Shown: piece after piece, positions 1-12,480 of the stretch
How positions within the stretch are numbered: the stretch's first letter is position 1
Layout of the letters: each line of letters opens with the position of its first letter
Source: Rhizophagus irregularis
Lineage: Eukaryota; Glomeromycota; Glomeromycetes; Glomerales; Glomeraceae
Length of the DNA: 64,000 nucleotides
Direction: 5' to 3'
Assembly: GCF_026210795.1 (NCBI RefSeq)
Contig: NC_089454.1
Span: 930,001 to 994,000 of the forward strand
The notes under the pieces: generated by a model
Told to the model about the DNA's origin: nothing
Databases searched by the model: none
The model's input: only the letters and a program-made list of their open reading frames with translations
Program-made: the position numbers and the translations under genes

Positions 1-3000
1 GAAATTGGGATTCTTAATAAACTAAATGGTAAAAGATATTTTTCAATGGATACACGTGAATTGAGTGAAATAATCTGATTTAAACTAAAAAGAATTAAAA
101 TCAAGAAGCTAAAATTATAATCGGAAAATTTCGACATTTTTATTGTGATACGTGTAAAATTAAAAATTTAAATGTTACTTTTTAGTCTGAAAGATAATCG
201 CTTTTTTTGCTTTTTTTTTAAAAAAAAAAGAAAGACGGAAAGATTAACAAATCTATTTGAGTAACGCATTTTCAAGGGATGTTTAACACGATAATATTAT
301 TTATTGGGTAAATAGTAATTTACCCGGGTAGACTCGGGTAATTAACGGCTCGTCGATATATGGTAAATACCTTCCATAAGATATACGCGTATTAACGCAT
401 TAGTCGTATTGTGAACTATTATAACCGGAATGGGTAATTTATGTGTTACACTTTTATTATCATTTCATTTGTCAATAGAACAAAGAGAACAAACATATCG
501 ATATTACACAAAAAGATTGGAAACATTAAATAGTTATTGAGTTTTCGACAGATATCCCCAATATCCAATAACTGGAGTTATAGTTGAATACTGCGGTAAC
601 AAATAGGAATTAATGTTACTAATAATGTTTTTAATATTGGGATGTTCCATAAGTCATTAAAATCCCGCATATTCCTAATCGACTGAGACAATAATACTGT
701 ATAATATTATTAGTAACGTAATACATACAGTATTTTGGAACAAAGAAACAAAGAATCAAAATTCAAATTCTCGTACGGAAAAATTTGGAAACATGAACGG
801 TTAAAAGTTAAAACCACATGAACGGTTAACTAACCGAGTATGAAAGGGTATACTAGCCGACTAGCCGAGTAATTATAAAGTAATTTGTAATTGTAACATC
901 ACATGAATATTGTATTAATCGTATTTTCACTGTTATTATGCAGACGCCCAAGATCATGCTTTCAATAAACTCGAACAAACTATCTTTTTTTAGTATAGTA
1001 ACCAGAATAATCTATAAAAACTAACATATGTTTGAATGATGTAATGCGTCAAAAAAAAAAAAATTATTAATAAGCAAATAATAATTTATATTTATTTGTA
1101 CCTTTACTTAATGTCAAAAGCAGCATGCTCCCATTTAGTTGCATAAATAACATAATAACGCAGTTATTTGGTAAATATCACGATAGATATTCTATCCAAT
1201 AATTATAACACGTTATAACACATTATAACACATTATAACGTTTTTTATAATATTTAACTTGTCAAACTGACTTACGAAACTGCGATTTTTTATTATTACA
1301 CCAATCAAATTTTATCTAACCATATTCGTAAAATTCTTTATTTCATGTTTTTTATTGTTCAGTAGGGGAATTTATTAAACCTTAAATCATGAAAAAATTA
1401 CACGGCTGGCTTAAATTATGACGATCATGCAATTTTATATTGGCGGAAATAATTTGAAAAAAAAAATGATTTTTTTTTTTACAGGGGGTTGAAACATTAA
1501 AACAAGATTATTTGTTTGATATTTTAACTTTATTATTATTATTGAAACCGGATAATAACAAGCTGAATGCAAACAATACATAACCCAATTACAGAATGGA
1601 TATAACTATAATAGATCTTATTAAAGTACGTACTAAGTACGTAAAAAATTATCATTTATTCATTCAACATTACTATATTTAATACGCCCTCGAACTTAAC
1701 CGTTCAAATAAAAAAATATTACGCCTCGAAACCAAAAATATTGTTCTTTAAAAAAAAAAAAACAATGTAAAATTATTTGAATAGTAATTCCTATTGTTTT
1801 AAAAAAACCTGTAAATCCTCATTAAGTCATATGATAATGCATATGGTGCATTTGATTAATTTTCGGCCTGAGTTATATTTTATAATTTTGGCCCGAATTT
1901 ATAATAAGAAATAATTAAAGTCACGTTTTAACGTATTACCATTTATGATAGATAATATTAAGCCGTATGTACATTAACTGCACATTATAGGAACTTTAAT
2001 TCAAATAAAGATCCATTGGAATAAGAAAAAAAAAAATAAATAAATGGATTAAAAATCATTAGTTCGAATTATGTGAATGAGCTATTGCCCTTATTTGATT
2101 TTTTTGAACCTTATTATACAAGTGTATAATATTTACCCAAAGGTATCATATTTTGCCGCTTAACCCATTCAGTCATATGACTTTTTTAAGTCACAGGATC
2201 GTTAAAACCAAATACCGAAAGGATGAATACTCATGATCATATGATCATAGTTATATTTGCATTAAATTTATCTTTGGAAAACCTAAAGTTAATCACGAGA
2301 TGAATAAAAATTATGTTGAAGAAACCAATTATTATCGTTAGCTATGTAAGAAACAAATTACTAATGGTATATGTTTTCTTTATTATTAAAAAAAATTGAC
2401 CATTTACACAAAATTTTATACCAATAATTAAAAACATGAATAAAGTAAACAGAGAAACATTTCGGCATACAACCGATAACGGAATAACGGGATTACGGGT
2501 ATTACGGATTTATACCGAAATTATGTCCGATAAATTTATATATATATTATAATATTTTATCAATCATTTTTATTGAAGAAGAAGAAAAAAGAAAGATGCT
2601 GTACAAGTGTACAAAAAAAAAAATTGTCATTGGATCGATTAAACATTGTTTTATGAGTGATTAAATGGTTTATTAATCTAAAATATATCTTAATGGGAGA
2701 ATTTCGTTTAAAATATACATATTTTTTTTTTTATTAAAAAGTATTTTAAATCATATGAAATCATTTTTTTTTAATCCCATAGATCTTTTAAAATAGAACA
2801 AGATTCCTAATTAAATAATAATATTAGTTTTAAACAATAAGATTTGATAATAAATCATAAGGCTTAAAAAAATTTTTTTTTTGCTTAAAAATGATTACAA
2901 AAACATTTAAACTAAGCTAAAAACATTATATATATGATTCTCTATTTATTTATTATTTTTTTTTCTCCCTTTTTTTTATTTTCTCAAAAAGTAAATTCAA

Positions 3001-6000
3001 ATGTGACATGATTTTTTAATGTTGATCTTAATTAAATTGTTATTCTTTTAAGCGGTTTTCTTTTGCATATTTGGGCACCAATTTGTGAATCCTTCATATA
3101 TAATTTTTTATTTCATTTTAATAATATCGGGATTATTAATTAGGAAATGTAAAAAAAAAAAATAAGAAAAAAAAATAAATAAAAAAAAATTTTTTTTTGT
3201 ATTTTTTTTTGTATTTTTTTTTTTTTGGATTATTTTTTATATATGACCTGTCGTAAAATTTTTTTTGGTACAATCCGAAATCCGAATGATTTCCCGACCC
3301 TTAATTTATGATAGGTACACTAATCCAATTATTAATATAATAATATGCATTTTATTGGTTGACCGGAAATTTTTGCAAATCTACGCGATAAAAAGAATAA
3401 ATAAATAATCATTATATATATATATATTTTTTTTTTTTTAGGAAAAAAGAGACCAAGTTTCATTTTTTTATCATGAGATAAGCAATCATGTCTTTGACGG
3501 ATTGGTCCTATTGGTTCTTCAAGATCACCGGAAAATGGGGAAAGTTTCTGTAATTTTAATTATCACGAAGATCATTTCCTAAAATCCTTACTATATAAAA
3601 ATGATGTACATAGTACATATGAATTTATATAATATAAAATATATTGTAAAATGATGATCATCTTTCGTTTCGGAAATCAACTAACGGACTACGAACCAAA
3701 AAAAAGAAAGAAAGAAAATAACATGATAATTTACCGAAACTTGATGATAAAAATTACATAAATTATTTAAATTTTAACCTGACCAACTTATTAATATGTA
3801 AACGGATAATCTTTCGGGATCTACATAAGTGACACGATGAAATTTTTTTTTTATTGAATCTCCATTTTTGATTATAATATATGAAAAAAAGTTATTGTAG
3901 TCTTATTATTATTTTTTTAAAACTAAACCCATAAAAGTCATTTATAGAAAACTTAGAATCAAAAGTAAAATTCGTTAGTATTAAATATAATTATAATTAA
4001 AAAGTATTGTACTTTTCAGTTATTTTCTCTTTCTTTATTTAAATAACAATAAAGTATTACAAAACTTCCAAGATCATTAAAATTCCAAGAAAAGAAGTCC
4101 CAATGCAAGGATCTTCCCATTGTTGAATGGATTTGGTAGATCTTTTTATGTCTGGAAGATCTGAGTTTTTTTATGAGGATCAAATGAATGTTGTTTTTTT
4201 TTTTTTTTTGTCATAAAAGAAGGGGACCATGATTTATAGGGAGATCCCATAAAATTAACTTATTTAAAGTATTCACTCAATTCAGCCATTCCATTCCTTT
4301 GTGATCAAATATTTTTGTTGGAATATTAAAATTTGACCCCTTTAAAAGGAAAGAATTTTTTTCTCGTTTGTTTGTTTCCGGAGAGGAGTTAAAAATCAGA
4401 ACGAATGAAATTACTTGTTTGATTAAAAATCTTATCGTGTAGCATTACTTTCGTCCGATTTTACCCTTTTACAATCGCATCTTTCCGATCTACTTTATGT
4501 TTTATTTTTTCTTGATTTACGTTTTGTTTACTTTGAATGACGTTTAATCAATACACGCGGAAGTACAATATAAGAACCCAGATCATTGAAATTATATATA
4601 TACGTACCATATGTATCATATATACGTTAATAATTTTGGTGTATTTGTTTTGAAGATTATTGTTTGGAATATCTGATTTCATTCTTTCTAATCCTAATAC
4701 TATTTTTAATACTTTACTGTCCTAATACTTACCCTAATACTACCCTAATCTGGTGATCAAATAACATTTCGAAGACTTTGATCTCTTTTTTATTTCGGAT
4801 AGTTTACGGATGATCCGGAATATAGAAATAATAATATTTATTTCGCATTTTAATTTGATTTTATAGTTGTACGAAATTTAAATAGAATAACGATATAAAG
4901 ATTCTATCAAAATAAATATTTATTTTACGTGTAAAATTTTTTCATGTAAATATTATGAATTATATATTTTCGTTATAAGAAAACAATATTTATTAATTTT
5001 TCTTCTTCTTAATATAAACGTGACTAAAATATTATGAAGATAAACTTCATTTATAAACAACTTTTTCAGGTTGTATTACCCATAAATATTTCCTGTAAAA
5101 ATTCTATAAATTAAAATAATTAATCACAAATTAATTACGTAAAAATAAATATGACATCATCTGATTTGATGATCAAAAAAAAAAAAAAGTATCAAAATTT
5201 TTTTTTTTTAAAAAAAAAACTAATCTTAAAATAATCAAGAATAAAAAGTCAAAAAATTTCATGAACTCACAATTAAACACATGGTAAAATTATGAGTTTC
5301 ATATAATCAAGATTCATATTAATTTTTTTTGTCGGATATAAAAAAAAAATATATATATATATTAAATATATATTCCTCCTATAAAATTCATTCTCCTGTA
5401 GATTTTTGGTTTTAATTTTTCATTTTTCTGGATATTAAAATGAAAAAAAAATAAAAATAAAAATAAAATAAAAAAAAATTGAAAAAAAATAGCACATGAC
5501 CGGTATTTAAAGATCACATTAATCGGACTATTCCGTCATCAAAAAAAATTAATCAATCATAAACAAAGAAATCTTTAGTAGATACAAAAAGGATCTTTTT
5601 TTTCCTAAAAGATAAAATAAGTAAAATAAGTAAATTTATTTGTTTAATTAAAATATATTATTGAGTCATCCAATCGGGAAACCAACAAAGCCAATTTCAA
5701 TCAAGCCTCTTTTGATGATCTCGAGTGACGCTAATCACATGAAGATTAGCCTATTGTCGATTATTGTATAGCATTTCCTTCTTTTTATAATTATTTGATT
5801 TTACTGCTTTCCGAGAATCTTCAAAATAAGATTTGAGTAGTTAAATTATTTATGCCGATCTTATAATGCGCGATTCAATAACCGGATAATTTTAGATTAT
5901 ATAATATATATATGTGTGTGTATATATATATATATGTATATATACACATATATACATGTAAAGAATACAAATTACCCGAAGATATATTACATTTACATAT

Positions 6001-6140
6001 ATACACATGTATATATATATAAATATGTAATGTATTATATATATATATAACTGTTAGTTTAAAAATTTTTTAGTAATATAATTATTTATATATATTTTGT
6101 AAATTTGAATAATTTGTCACACAAAAATTTCCTACATTCA
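1..6140. other. AT-rich intergenic DNA, no gene seen
   Basis: Six kilobases of AT-rich sequence with many homopolymer A and T runs. I see no long open frame, RNA gene or bounded element. A stretch near 300-450 is slightly richer in GC and has short ACCCGGGT/ACTCGGGTAA motifs. Long TA/TG microsatellite runs lie at about 5900-6050. This DNA lies upstream of the C2H2 gene and may include its regulatory region. Confidence 0.6.
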
Positions 6141-6141
6141 A

Positions 6142-6149
6142 TATAAATA
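6142..6149 (+). promoter_or_regulatory. TATA box candidate of the C2H2 gene
   Basis: TATAAATA lies about 450 bases upstream of the ATG at 6601. It is followed by a less T-rich, C/A-containing stretch (6150-6280) that looks like a transcript leader. The assignment is inferred from sequence and position only. Confidence 0.4.
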
Positions 6150-6600
6150 GACCAGACTCACAAAAACTTTCAACAACACGGTGACCTATACACTCAACAA
6201 TTTATTGTTGTCATAGAAAATTTTGTTCGAGTAAATCCGTCTGTTCTTTGCATTTAGACTGTTCTCAGGTTCTAAAATATTATTTGTTGCGGAATTAAAG
6301 CAACTGTCAATATATATATATATATTATTTTATTTATTTTTTTATTATGATTATTTTCTTTTCAACTTTTTTTTATTAGAGTTGAAAATTTTATTTATAT
6401 ATAATTATTATATGTATATATTACACATATATACAAATATATATATATGAGAAATCGAAGATAATTATTTTTGATCAATAACAATATATCAATTTCTTTT
6501 ATTATATAATATATATTAAAAAAAAAAAAATTCTTTTTTTTATTATTTCAAAAAAAAAATCAAGTAGAAAAAAAAAATTATATTTTATTAAGTTTTCAAT

Positions 6601-7613
6601 ATGGAATCAAAAACTTGCCTTCCTTCAATTAAATTCCTTCTTGACTCTCCTACTATTGATGATAGTCACGGTAAACTACTTTTTTTTTTTTTTTTCTAAA
6701 AAAAAAATATATATATAATATATATTTTCATTCTTGAATAATTAACTAATTTTATATAAATAATATATATTTAGGACCTTCATTTGGTTACACTCCTTCA
6801 CATCCAACTACAATGGATCCTAATGGCACTTCTTATCATCATGTTGCTTCTCAATCAAATCCAGATGCTCATCATCTTGCTGCCATTAACGCGCATAATA
6901 AGCAAGCTATGAATATCTCTTCAAATAATCCTCATCCTAGTAATATTAAATCCTTACTTTCCCCACCAGAATCTCCCGATATGGCTACCTCACATCAACA
7001 ATCTTTATTCGATTCTTACGGAGCTCAAGTTCAAAGACATGACGTATCTCAACATCAACAATGTAGTTGTTACGCTAATAAACCTTCCTCAGTTTATTCA
7101 ACATCCGCTCCAGTAATGAATACTTACCATCAACAACATTCCGTATCTAATTATAATCCTTATATACAGCCAGTTCAAAGATATTCTTCATTCACTTCAG
7201 CCATTCAACAAATTCCAATCCCTTCTTATGACCGTAAATCTACCATATCCCCACATTCTCTTACACGATTAAATACTCCAACCATGGGATTACCGTTACC
7301 AGCCAAATTCGGTCAAAAAGGTCTTGTAGGACAAATATTACCAAGCGGATCAGGAAATAGATATCAATGTCCATATTGTTCAAAGAGATTTTCACGTCCA
7401 AGTTCACTTCGAATTCATATTTATTCACACACAGGTGAGAAACCTTTTGTATGTACAGAACCTGGATGTGGAAGAAAATTCTCCGTACAAAGTAATATGC
7501 GACGACATCTTAGAGTTCATCGTTTAGGAAGACCTGTCAAGAAAACTAGATACGATGGTGAAGTAGAAGGCGTAAAAATATTGAACCCAACAGCAATACT
7601 TCAAAGTTATTAA
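6601..7613 (+). CDS. C2H2 zinc-finger transcription factor (2 exons)
   Basis: Probable nuclear DNA-binding regulator of 302 aa. Exon 1 is 6601-6670, the intron 6671-6774 (GTAAAC...TTTAG, with a CTAAT-type branch site near 6745), and exon 2 6775-7613. Splicing joins the ATG at 6601 in frame to the long frame in exon 2, so I prefer it over the internal ATG at 6813. Two adjacent fingers sit near the C-terminus: C-x2-C-x12-H-x3-H at about residues 220-242 and C-x4-C-x12-H-x3-H at about 248-272, joined by a TGEKPF linker. The long N-terminal part is rich in S, P, H, N and Q and looks disordered. It has a short hydrophobic motif at the start (LPSIKFLL) and a related NIKSLLSPPESP further on, both possible protein-interaction motifs. 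No disruption is seen. The targets are unknown. Confidence 0.88.
6671..6774 (+). other. Intron of the C2H2 gene
   Basis: GT-AG intron of 104 bases, AT-rich, with phase 1 (G|GA gives Gly). Removing it fuses the 23-codon first exon to the second exon without a stop. Confidence 0.85.
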
Positions 7614-9709
7614 ACCAGTTTGGTACTCTAAAAAGATTTATTATTTTTTTTTATTATCGTAAATTTCTTTTTTTAATATATATGTACAATACATTTAGTT
7701 TAATTAAACGGACATTTTATTTTTCTTTTTTCTTTTTCTTTTTTTTCGTCATTTTCATTTTTTTTTCTTTTCTTTTCAGATATGGGTGGGAACAAACGCG
7801 TATGTTTCGATAAATTTAAATTTTTTCGAATCAAAATTTCCTTTTTTATTTTTATTATAAAAATTTGGATCTTCCCTTATTTTTTCTTTTTTTCTTAAGA
7901 AATAAGAAAGAAGAAAGAAAAAGTTAAGATTTAAACCTGTAACAGTATCAGAACAAAAAAAGATACCCTTTTTCTAAAAAAAGGTCTCGCTTGACCTTTT
8001 TTTTTTAAAAAAAAAAAAAAACATCTAAAACCGACACCCTCATTTTCAAATTATTCCATTACCTTTTTATTTTTGTATATAATTTTTATCTTACAATTTA
8101 TAGAAAAAAAAAAATTTATTTTTTTTAATTATGTTACAGGCATTTTAAAATTGTATAGAAACATTAAATTAATTTATATCATCATCTTTTTTCATATGCA
8201 TCTTTTCCACCCTTTTCCCGCCACTTATAAATTCATTTTAATTTTAATTCTTTCTTTATGTAATTGTCATTTCCTCTTCAATTCTCAATTTTTTTTTTTA
8301 TCATATAGAAAATTTTTTTTATGTTGTTTTTGTAAAACTTGGATACATTTTCTTTTTCTTTTTTTCGGATTTTTCGGATTTTTCGGATTTTTATCGGATT
8401 AATTAAATATGAATTTTATGATTTTTTTTTTAATTTATCTTTACGGCAAATATGTTTTATTTTTAGGTTAAAATTTTTATTTTTTTTTTTTTATTAAAAA
8501 AAAAAAATATTACTTTTTTCTTGGCAAATCTGATTTTCGTTTTTTTTTTTTATCTTTTTGAATTTTTTAATTGGTTTATTTTGGTAAAATTAAATAAAAA
8601 ATTTTTTTTTAACATTATAAAAAATATAATTAATTAATTGTTATTATTATTATTATTATTTATTTAATTTTGTACATATGTTATCATGTTATTTTTAATG
8701 TTATTATTTTACAAAAAAAAAAATTCACAACAAAATTAATCATAATCAAAAAATATCTATTTTCTATTATCTATTTATTATAATCAACATAATCAACATA
8801 ATCAACATTTAACATTTTTACGCGAATATTTATTCCCTTTCAACGATATTTATTTAGAATGGATCTTCTTGGATTTCTTTTTTATGAATGAATCGAGAAT
8901 AGATCTTATTGAAGCCGATTAAAAAATTAACAGGTCACGTATCAAGTTTATAATCAAGTTAAAATTATAACAAAAAAATTGAGGGAACGTAATACCATGC
9001 GAGTTTTTGTATTGAAAGTTTTTTTTTTCGTTTCGGATTTTGCTTATCTTTTTTTTTTCTTTGTGGCTTAAAGAGATTCGCGAAAAATAAGAGATTTTTG
9101 AAAAAAAAAAAAGATTTACAAATTATTATTTATCGAGATATTTGAGATAAATTAATTAAAATATTTTTTTTTTTTTTTTCCTTTTACTTATTTATTTTTG
9201 ATGTACATTTTTATGATATTTATGATGTCACTATAAAAGTTATAAAATTATAAAAAGTATAAACATTTTTTTTTTTGTTTACTTTATATTTATAATTTTT
9301 CTAATTTTCTTGTTTTTTAACTCGTTATTTATTTGTATCTTTTTTCTGTTATCTTGTGTAGTACATTTAAAAAAACAAGCCACTCAAAAAAAAAAAATAG
9401 TAAAAACATCATTTTAAAATTTCACGAGATCACAATTTAATTAATTTCGTGTTCATTGTTCTGCGCCACTCCACAACGTAAAACAAAAAAAAATTTCCCC
9501 TATAATTTCGGTACATATTCATTATGTATACTTATAATTTCGGTCCTTTTTTTCAATTAAGTATAGTAAGTATTTGGTATGTTTATTATTATTATTATTA
9601 TGTTTATTTCAGTGTACGTTTAATTTTTCGCATAATCACGTGTACATTACAAATGCCGTGTGTCACCAGTTGACCAGTGTTACACTATATTTAGAATCAC
9701 AATAATTCA
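7614..9709. other. AT-rich intergenic DNA between the C2H2 and MRP51-like genes
   Basis: Homopolymer-rich DNA holding the 3' end of the C2H2 transcript and the promoter of the next gene. The open frame at 8073-8402 is low-complexity F/I/L/K from T-rich DNA and is not a credible gene. A short TTTTTCGGA tandem lies near 8362-8398. Confidence 0.6.
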
Positions 9710-9755
9710 TTGAAACTTCTAGATCGATCGATTTTTTTTTTTTTTTTTTCCAAAG

Positions 9756-9844
9756 GTAAAGTTAAAAAATCATTTTTTTTATCACTTATCTGTTATTATT
9801 ATTCTTTTAATATTAATATATATATATTTTTTTTCATGTTTCAG
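9756..9844 (+). other. Possible 5'-UTR intron of the MRP51-like gene
   Basis: A GTAAAG donor at 9756 and a TTTCAG acceptor ending at 9844 bracket a T-rich stretch 15 bases before the preferred start codon. The placement is typical of a leader intron but has no direct proof. Confidence 0.35.
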
Positions 9845-9859
9845 TTTTTTTTTTTTATC

Positions 9860-11086
9860 ATGTCATCATCATTTTCACAACTTTTAAGAAATTCAAAATT
9901 ATCAAAATTTGATCCTAAATTATCACAAGTTTATAAAACTTATGGAGAATATCAAAAACTTGGTGATTATGGCGTAAAACGTAATTTACCAAATTATTTA
10001 CGTACAAATGTTGTAACAATAAATGAAATAGATACTATAGAACATCAAACTCCTTATAATAGTGCTGAAACTTTAATTAGATTTAAAAGAAAATGGAAAG
10101 AAAATTTTTTAATATCAAAAACTGTTGAACCTTTAAAATCAAATGATATTTATCAAAGAAATTTTATTAATATATCAAAATTATCATTAAAAGATTTTAA
10201 AAAATTATTAAAAAAAATTGAAAAAAAAAAATATGATTGGAATCAACTTTTAATTAATTCAACTTATAATTCAAATAATTGGTTGGAATTTTTAGGTTTA
10301 ACTTTTATTAAAAAATCTTCTAATTCAATTATTAAAGGTTTAAATTATTCTCATAATAATCCTGGTATTAATTTTAAAGTACAAGGTCGTACACTTAATA
10401 AAGATTCTAATGGAATTTTTGCTATTGGTATAAGTGGTTTGGTTTGTAGTTTACATTTTGGTAAAGCTCAAAGATTAATTCAAGTTAATCGTAAAAAATT
10501 GGATAATTTTTATCTTGAAAAAGTGGATTTTGATGATCAAGGTCGTCCAAATATTAGAGTTTCTCATTCTCCTATTCTTTCTTATCAAAATGATTTTAAT
10601 TTATTTGATAATTATCCTGGAAAAAATTCTTTATTCTTTGATTCTGCTACAAATCGTGTTAAAGATAATGAAAAGACTCAAGAAGAAATTCTTACTAGAC
10701 TTCGTTCTTTATTAAAAACTAGTGGTGATTCTACAACTTCTAATAGTGATGTTGGACCCTCTTCAAAACCTAGTTTTCAACTTGTTTATGAAGAAATGTT
10801 TTCTTCTAATACTAAAGAAGAAGGTGGTGAAAAAAATAACAAGAATCTTTTTGAAATTTTGAGTGAAAATAAAGAGTCAACAACAAACAATTCTATTAAA
10901 GAAGAAGGTGATGAAAAAAATGGCAATAATCTTTTTGAGGTTTTGAGTGAAAATGAAGGAGGTGAAAAAAATGGCAAGAATCTTTTTGAGGTTTTGAGTG
11001 AAAATAAAGAGTCAACAAAAAACATGAAATTTAATGAAGAGAATCAAGTTACAAAAGATCTAACAGGTGATAAAAATTCTGATTAG
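9860..11086 (+). CDS. Mitochondrial small-subunit ribosomal protein, MRP51-like
   Basis: Probable component of the mitochondrial 37S ribosomal subunit (408 aa). I start it at 9860 because the upstream in-frame ATG at 9710 would add 50 residues encoded by poly-T DNA (F-rich) that look non-coding. The first ~70 residues fit the fungal Mrp51 family as I recall it: a LLRNSKLSKFDPKLSQVY opening, then a GDYGVKRNLP element and a TINEIDTIEHQT element. The middle part has K/N-rich spacers with conserved-looking stretches (GIFAIGISGLV). The C-terminal ~97 residues (from about 312) are low-complexity and acidic, with three copies of an LFE(I/V)LSEN unit that appear to come from recent in-frame duplication. 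The family call rests on recognition of the N-terminus, not on an alignment. Confidence 0.72.
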   Translation: MSSSFSQLLRNSKLSKFDPKLSQVYKTYGEYQKLGDYGVKRNLPNYLRTNVVTINEIDTIEHQTPYNSAETLIRFKRKWKENFLISKTVEPLKSNDIYQRNFINISKLSLKDFKKLLKKIEKKKYDWNQLLINSTYNSNNWLEFLGLTFIKKSSNSIIKGLNYSHNNPGINFKVQGRTLNKDSNGIFAIGISGLVCSLHFGKAQRLIQVNRKKLDNFYLEKVDFDDQGRPNIRVSHSPILSYQNDFNLFDNYPGKNSLFFDSATNRVKDNEKTQEEILTRLRSLLKTSGDSTTSNSDVGPSSKPSFQLVYEEMFSSNTKEEGGEKNNKNLFEILSENKESTTNNSIKEEGDEKNGNNLFEVLSENEGGEKNGKNLFEVLSENKESTKNMKFNEENQVTKDLTGDKNSD

Positions 11087-11135
11087 GGATTAGGGATTAG
11101 GGAATGCGGAATAGGGAATAGGGAATAGGAATATA
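11084..11135 (+). repeat. Short telomere-like TTAGGGA / AATAGGG repeats
   Basis: Starting in the stop codon of the MRP51-like gene there are about three TTAGGGA units, followed by three AATAGGG-type units. The tract is far too short and degenerate to be a telomere. Confidence 0.6.
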
Positions 11136-11260
11136 AGGTAACTATAAGTTATTTAGCTTATATTCTATTTCATCAGGAACTAAGAACTAACGTTCCATTT
11201 TTTATTGTAGGGTTGATGAATGTCTTGAAAGGTATTTAAAGAGAGGAGGAGAAGTTTTTT

Positions 11261-11632
11261 GTTCTGGCGTTTATAGAATTAGGTTATTTTGATCTTTCTT
11301 AACGCGTTTATAGAATTAGGTTATCGTTCTGGATTTTGATCTTTCTAACGCGTTTATAGAATTAGGTTATTATTCTGGATTCTGATCTTTCTAACGCGTT
11401 TATAGAATTAGGTTATCGTTCTGGATTTTGATCTTTTTAACGCATTTATAGAATTAGGTTATCGTTCTGGATTTTGATCTTTCTAACGCGTTTATAGAAT
11501 TATCTTTCTAACTCGTTTATAGAATTAGGTTATCGTTCTGGATTTTGATCTTTCTAACGCGTTTATAGAATTAGGTTATTGTTCTAGTTATGATAAGAAC
11601 TTTGATCTTTCTACGCGTTTATAGAATTGGGT
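11261..11632 (+). repeat. 46-bp minisatellite, about 7-8 copies
   Basis: Tandem units of about 46 bases built from ACGCGTTTATAGAATTAGG plus TTCTGGATTTTGATCTTTCT. Some copies are shortened (near 11500) or diverged at the ends. There is no coding potential. Confidence 0.85.
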
Positions 11633-11739
11633 AGAATTTTTAGTCAAATTTCCTTTAGCTACTTAATAATTCTCCTCTAGAGTAATATATTATGTACTGA
11701 TTAATTTATATTTGTACATTTTATTAAAATTTTTGAACT

Positions 11740-12480
11740 ACTATTTAGTACAATCACAAATGATGGAAAGTGGTGAACGTTTCTCATATTAGTACAATCA
11801 CAAATAATGGAAAGTGGTGAACAAACATTATCTTAATTTCCCATAATTACGAATAATGAAAAGTGTTGAACATTATCTTGATTTCCCATATTATTTAGTA
11901 CAATTACGAATATTACGAATAATGGAAAGTGGTGAACATTATCTTAATTTCCCATATTATTTAGTACAATTACAAGTGTGATGAATTAAAATTTGAAGAT
12001 TATATAAATTATGATGTTATCCACTCGACTGTACTGTTTGGGGGAATCCGACTATTTGAGTATGGTAATGGAAATTTTTGAATTTGTATTACTAGTTGAT
12101 GTTGATGTTGATGTTGAATCTGCTTCAATATTTTTCAGAGTTGCTGACGATTTGTAGTTTAGTTTCTGGAGCAATCTTTGAGACAACAAAATAGAAAATT
12201 AACTTAAATCAATATCAAACTTTTGTAAATAAATTTTACACTTTACTTTGATGGAAAGTAGTGGACATTATCCTAAAGAGTGGATTATATAATTAATTGA
12301 TCTGAAGGTGAAAACAGAGATAACAAAATAGAAAATTAACTTAAATCAATATCAAAATTTTGTAAATAAACTTACACTTTATTTTGATGGAAAGTGGTGA
12401 ACATTATCTTGATTTTTCATATTACTAATTACAAATGATGGAAGTAATGAACATTATCTTGATTTTCCAATTATTTATTA
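11740..12480 (+). repeat. Irregular ~60-bp repeats around a GGAAAGTGGTGAACATTATC core
   Basis: At least four imperfect copies at 11745-11975 share TAGTACAAT(C/T)AC, then GGAAAGTGGTGAAC and ATTATCTTAATTTCCCAT. Two more lie at 12380-12475. A second block of about 80 bases (AAAATAGAAAATTAACTTAA onward) occurs at about 12189 and again at about 12324. Confidence 0.7.

Noticed and set aside
1-6140. Possible LTR or gene near the ACCCGGGT-rich stretch at 300-450
   Set aside because: No paired terminal repeat, primer-binding site or open frame could be found.
8073-8402. 109-codon open frame
   Set aside because: F/I/L/K-rich low complexity from T-rich intergenic DNA; no motif or conservation signal.
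9710-9859. Upstream in-frame ATG extending the MRP51-like protein by 50 residues
   Set aside because: The extension is encoded by poly-T DNA, overlaps a plausible leader intron, and the family-like sequence begins at 9860.
11084-11135. Chromosome-end telomere
   Set aside because: Only a few degenerate units, with genes on both sides.
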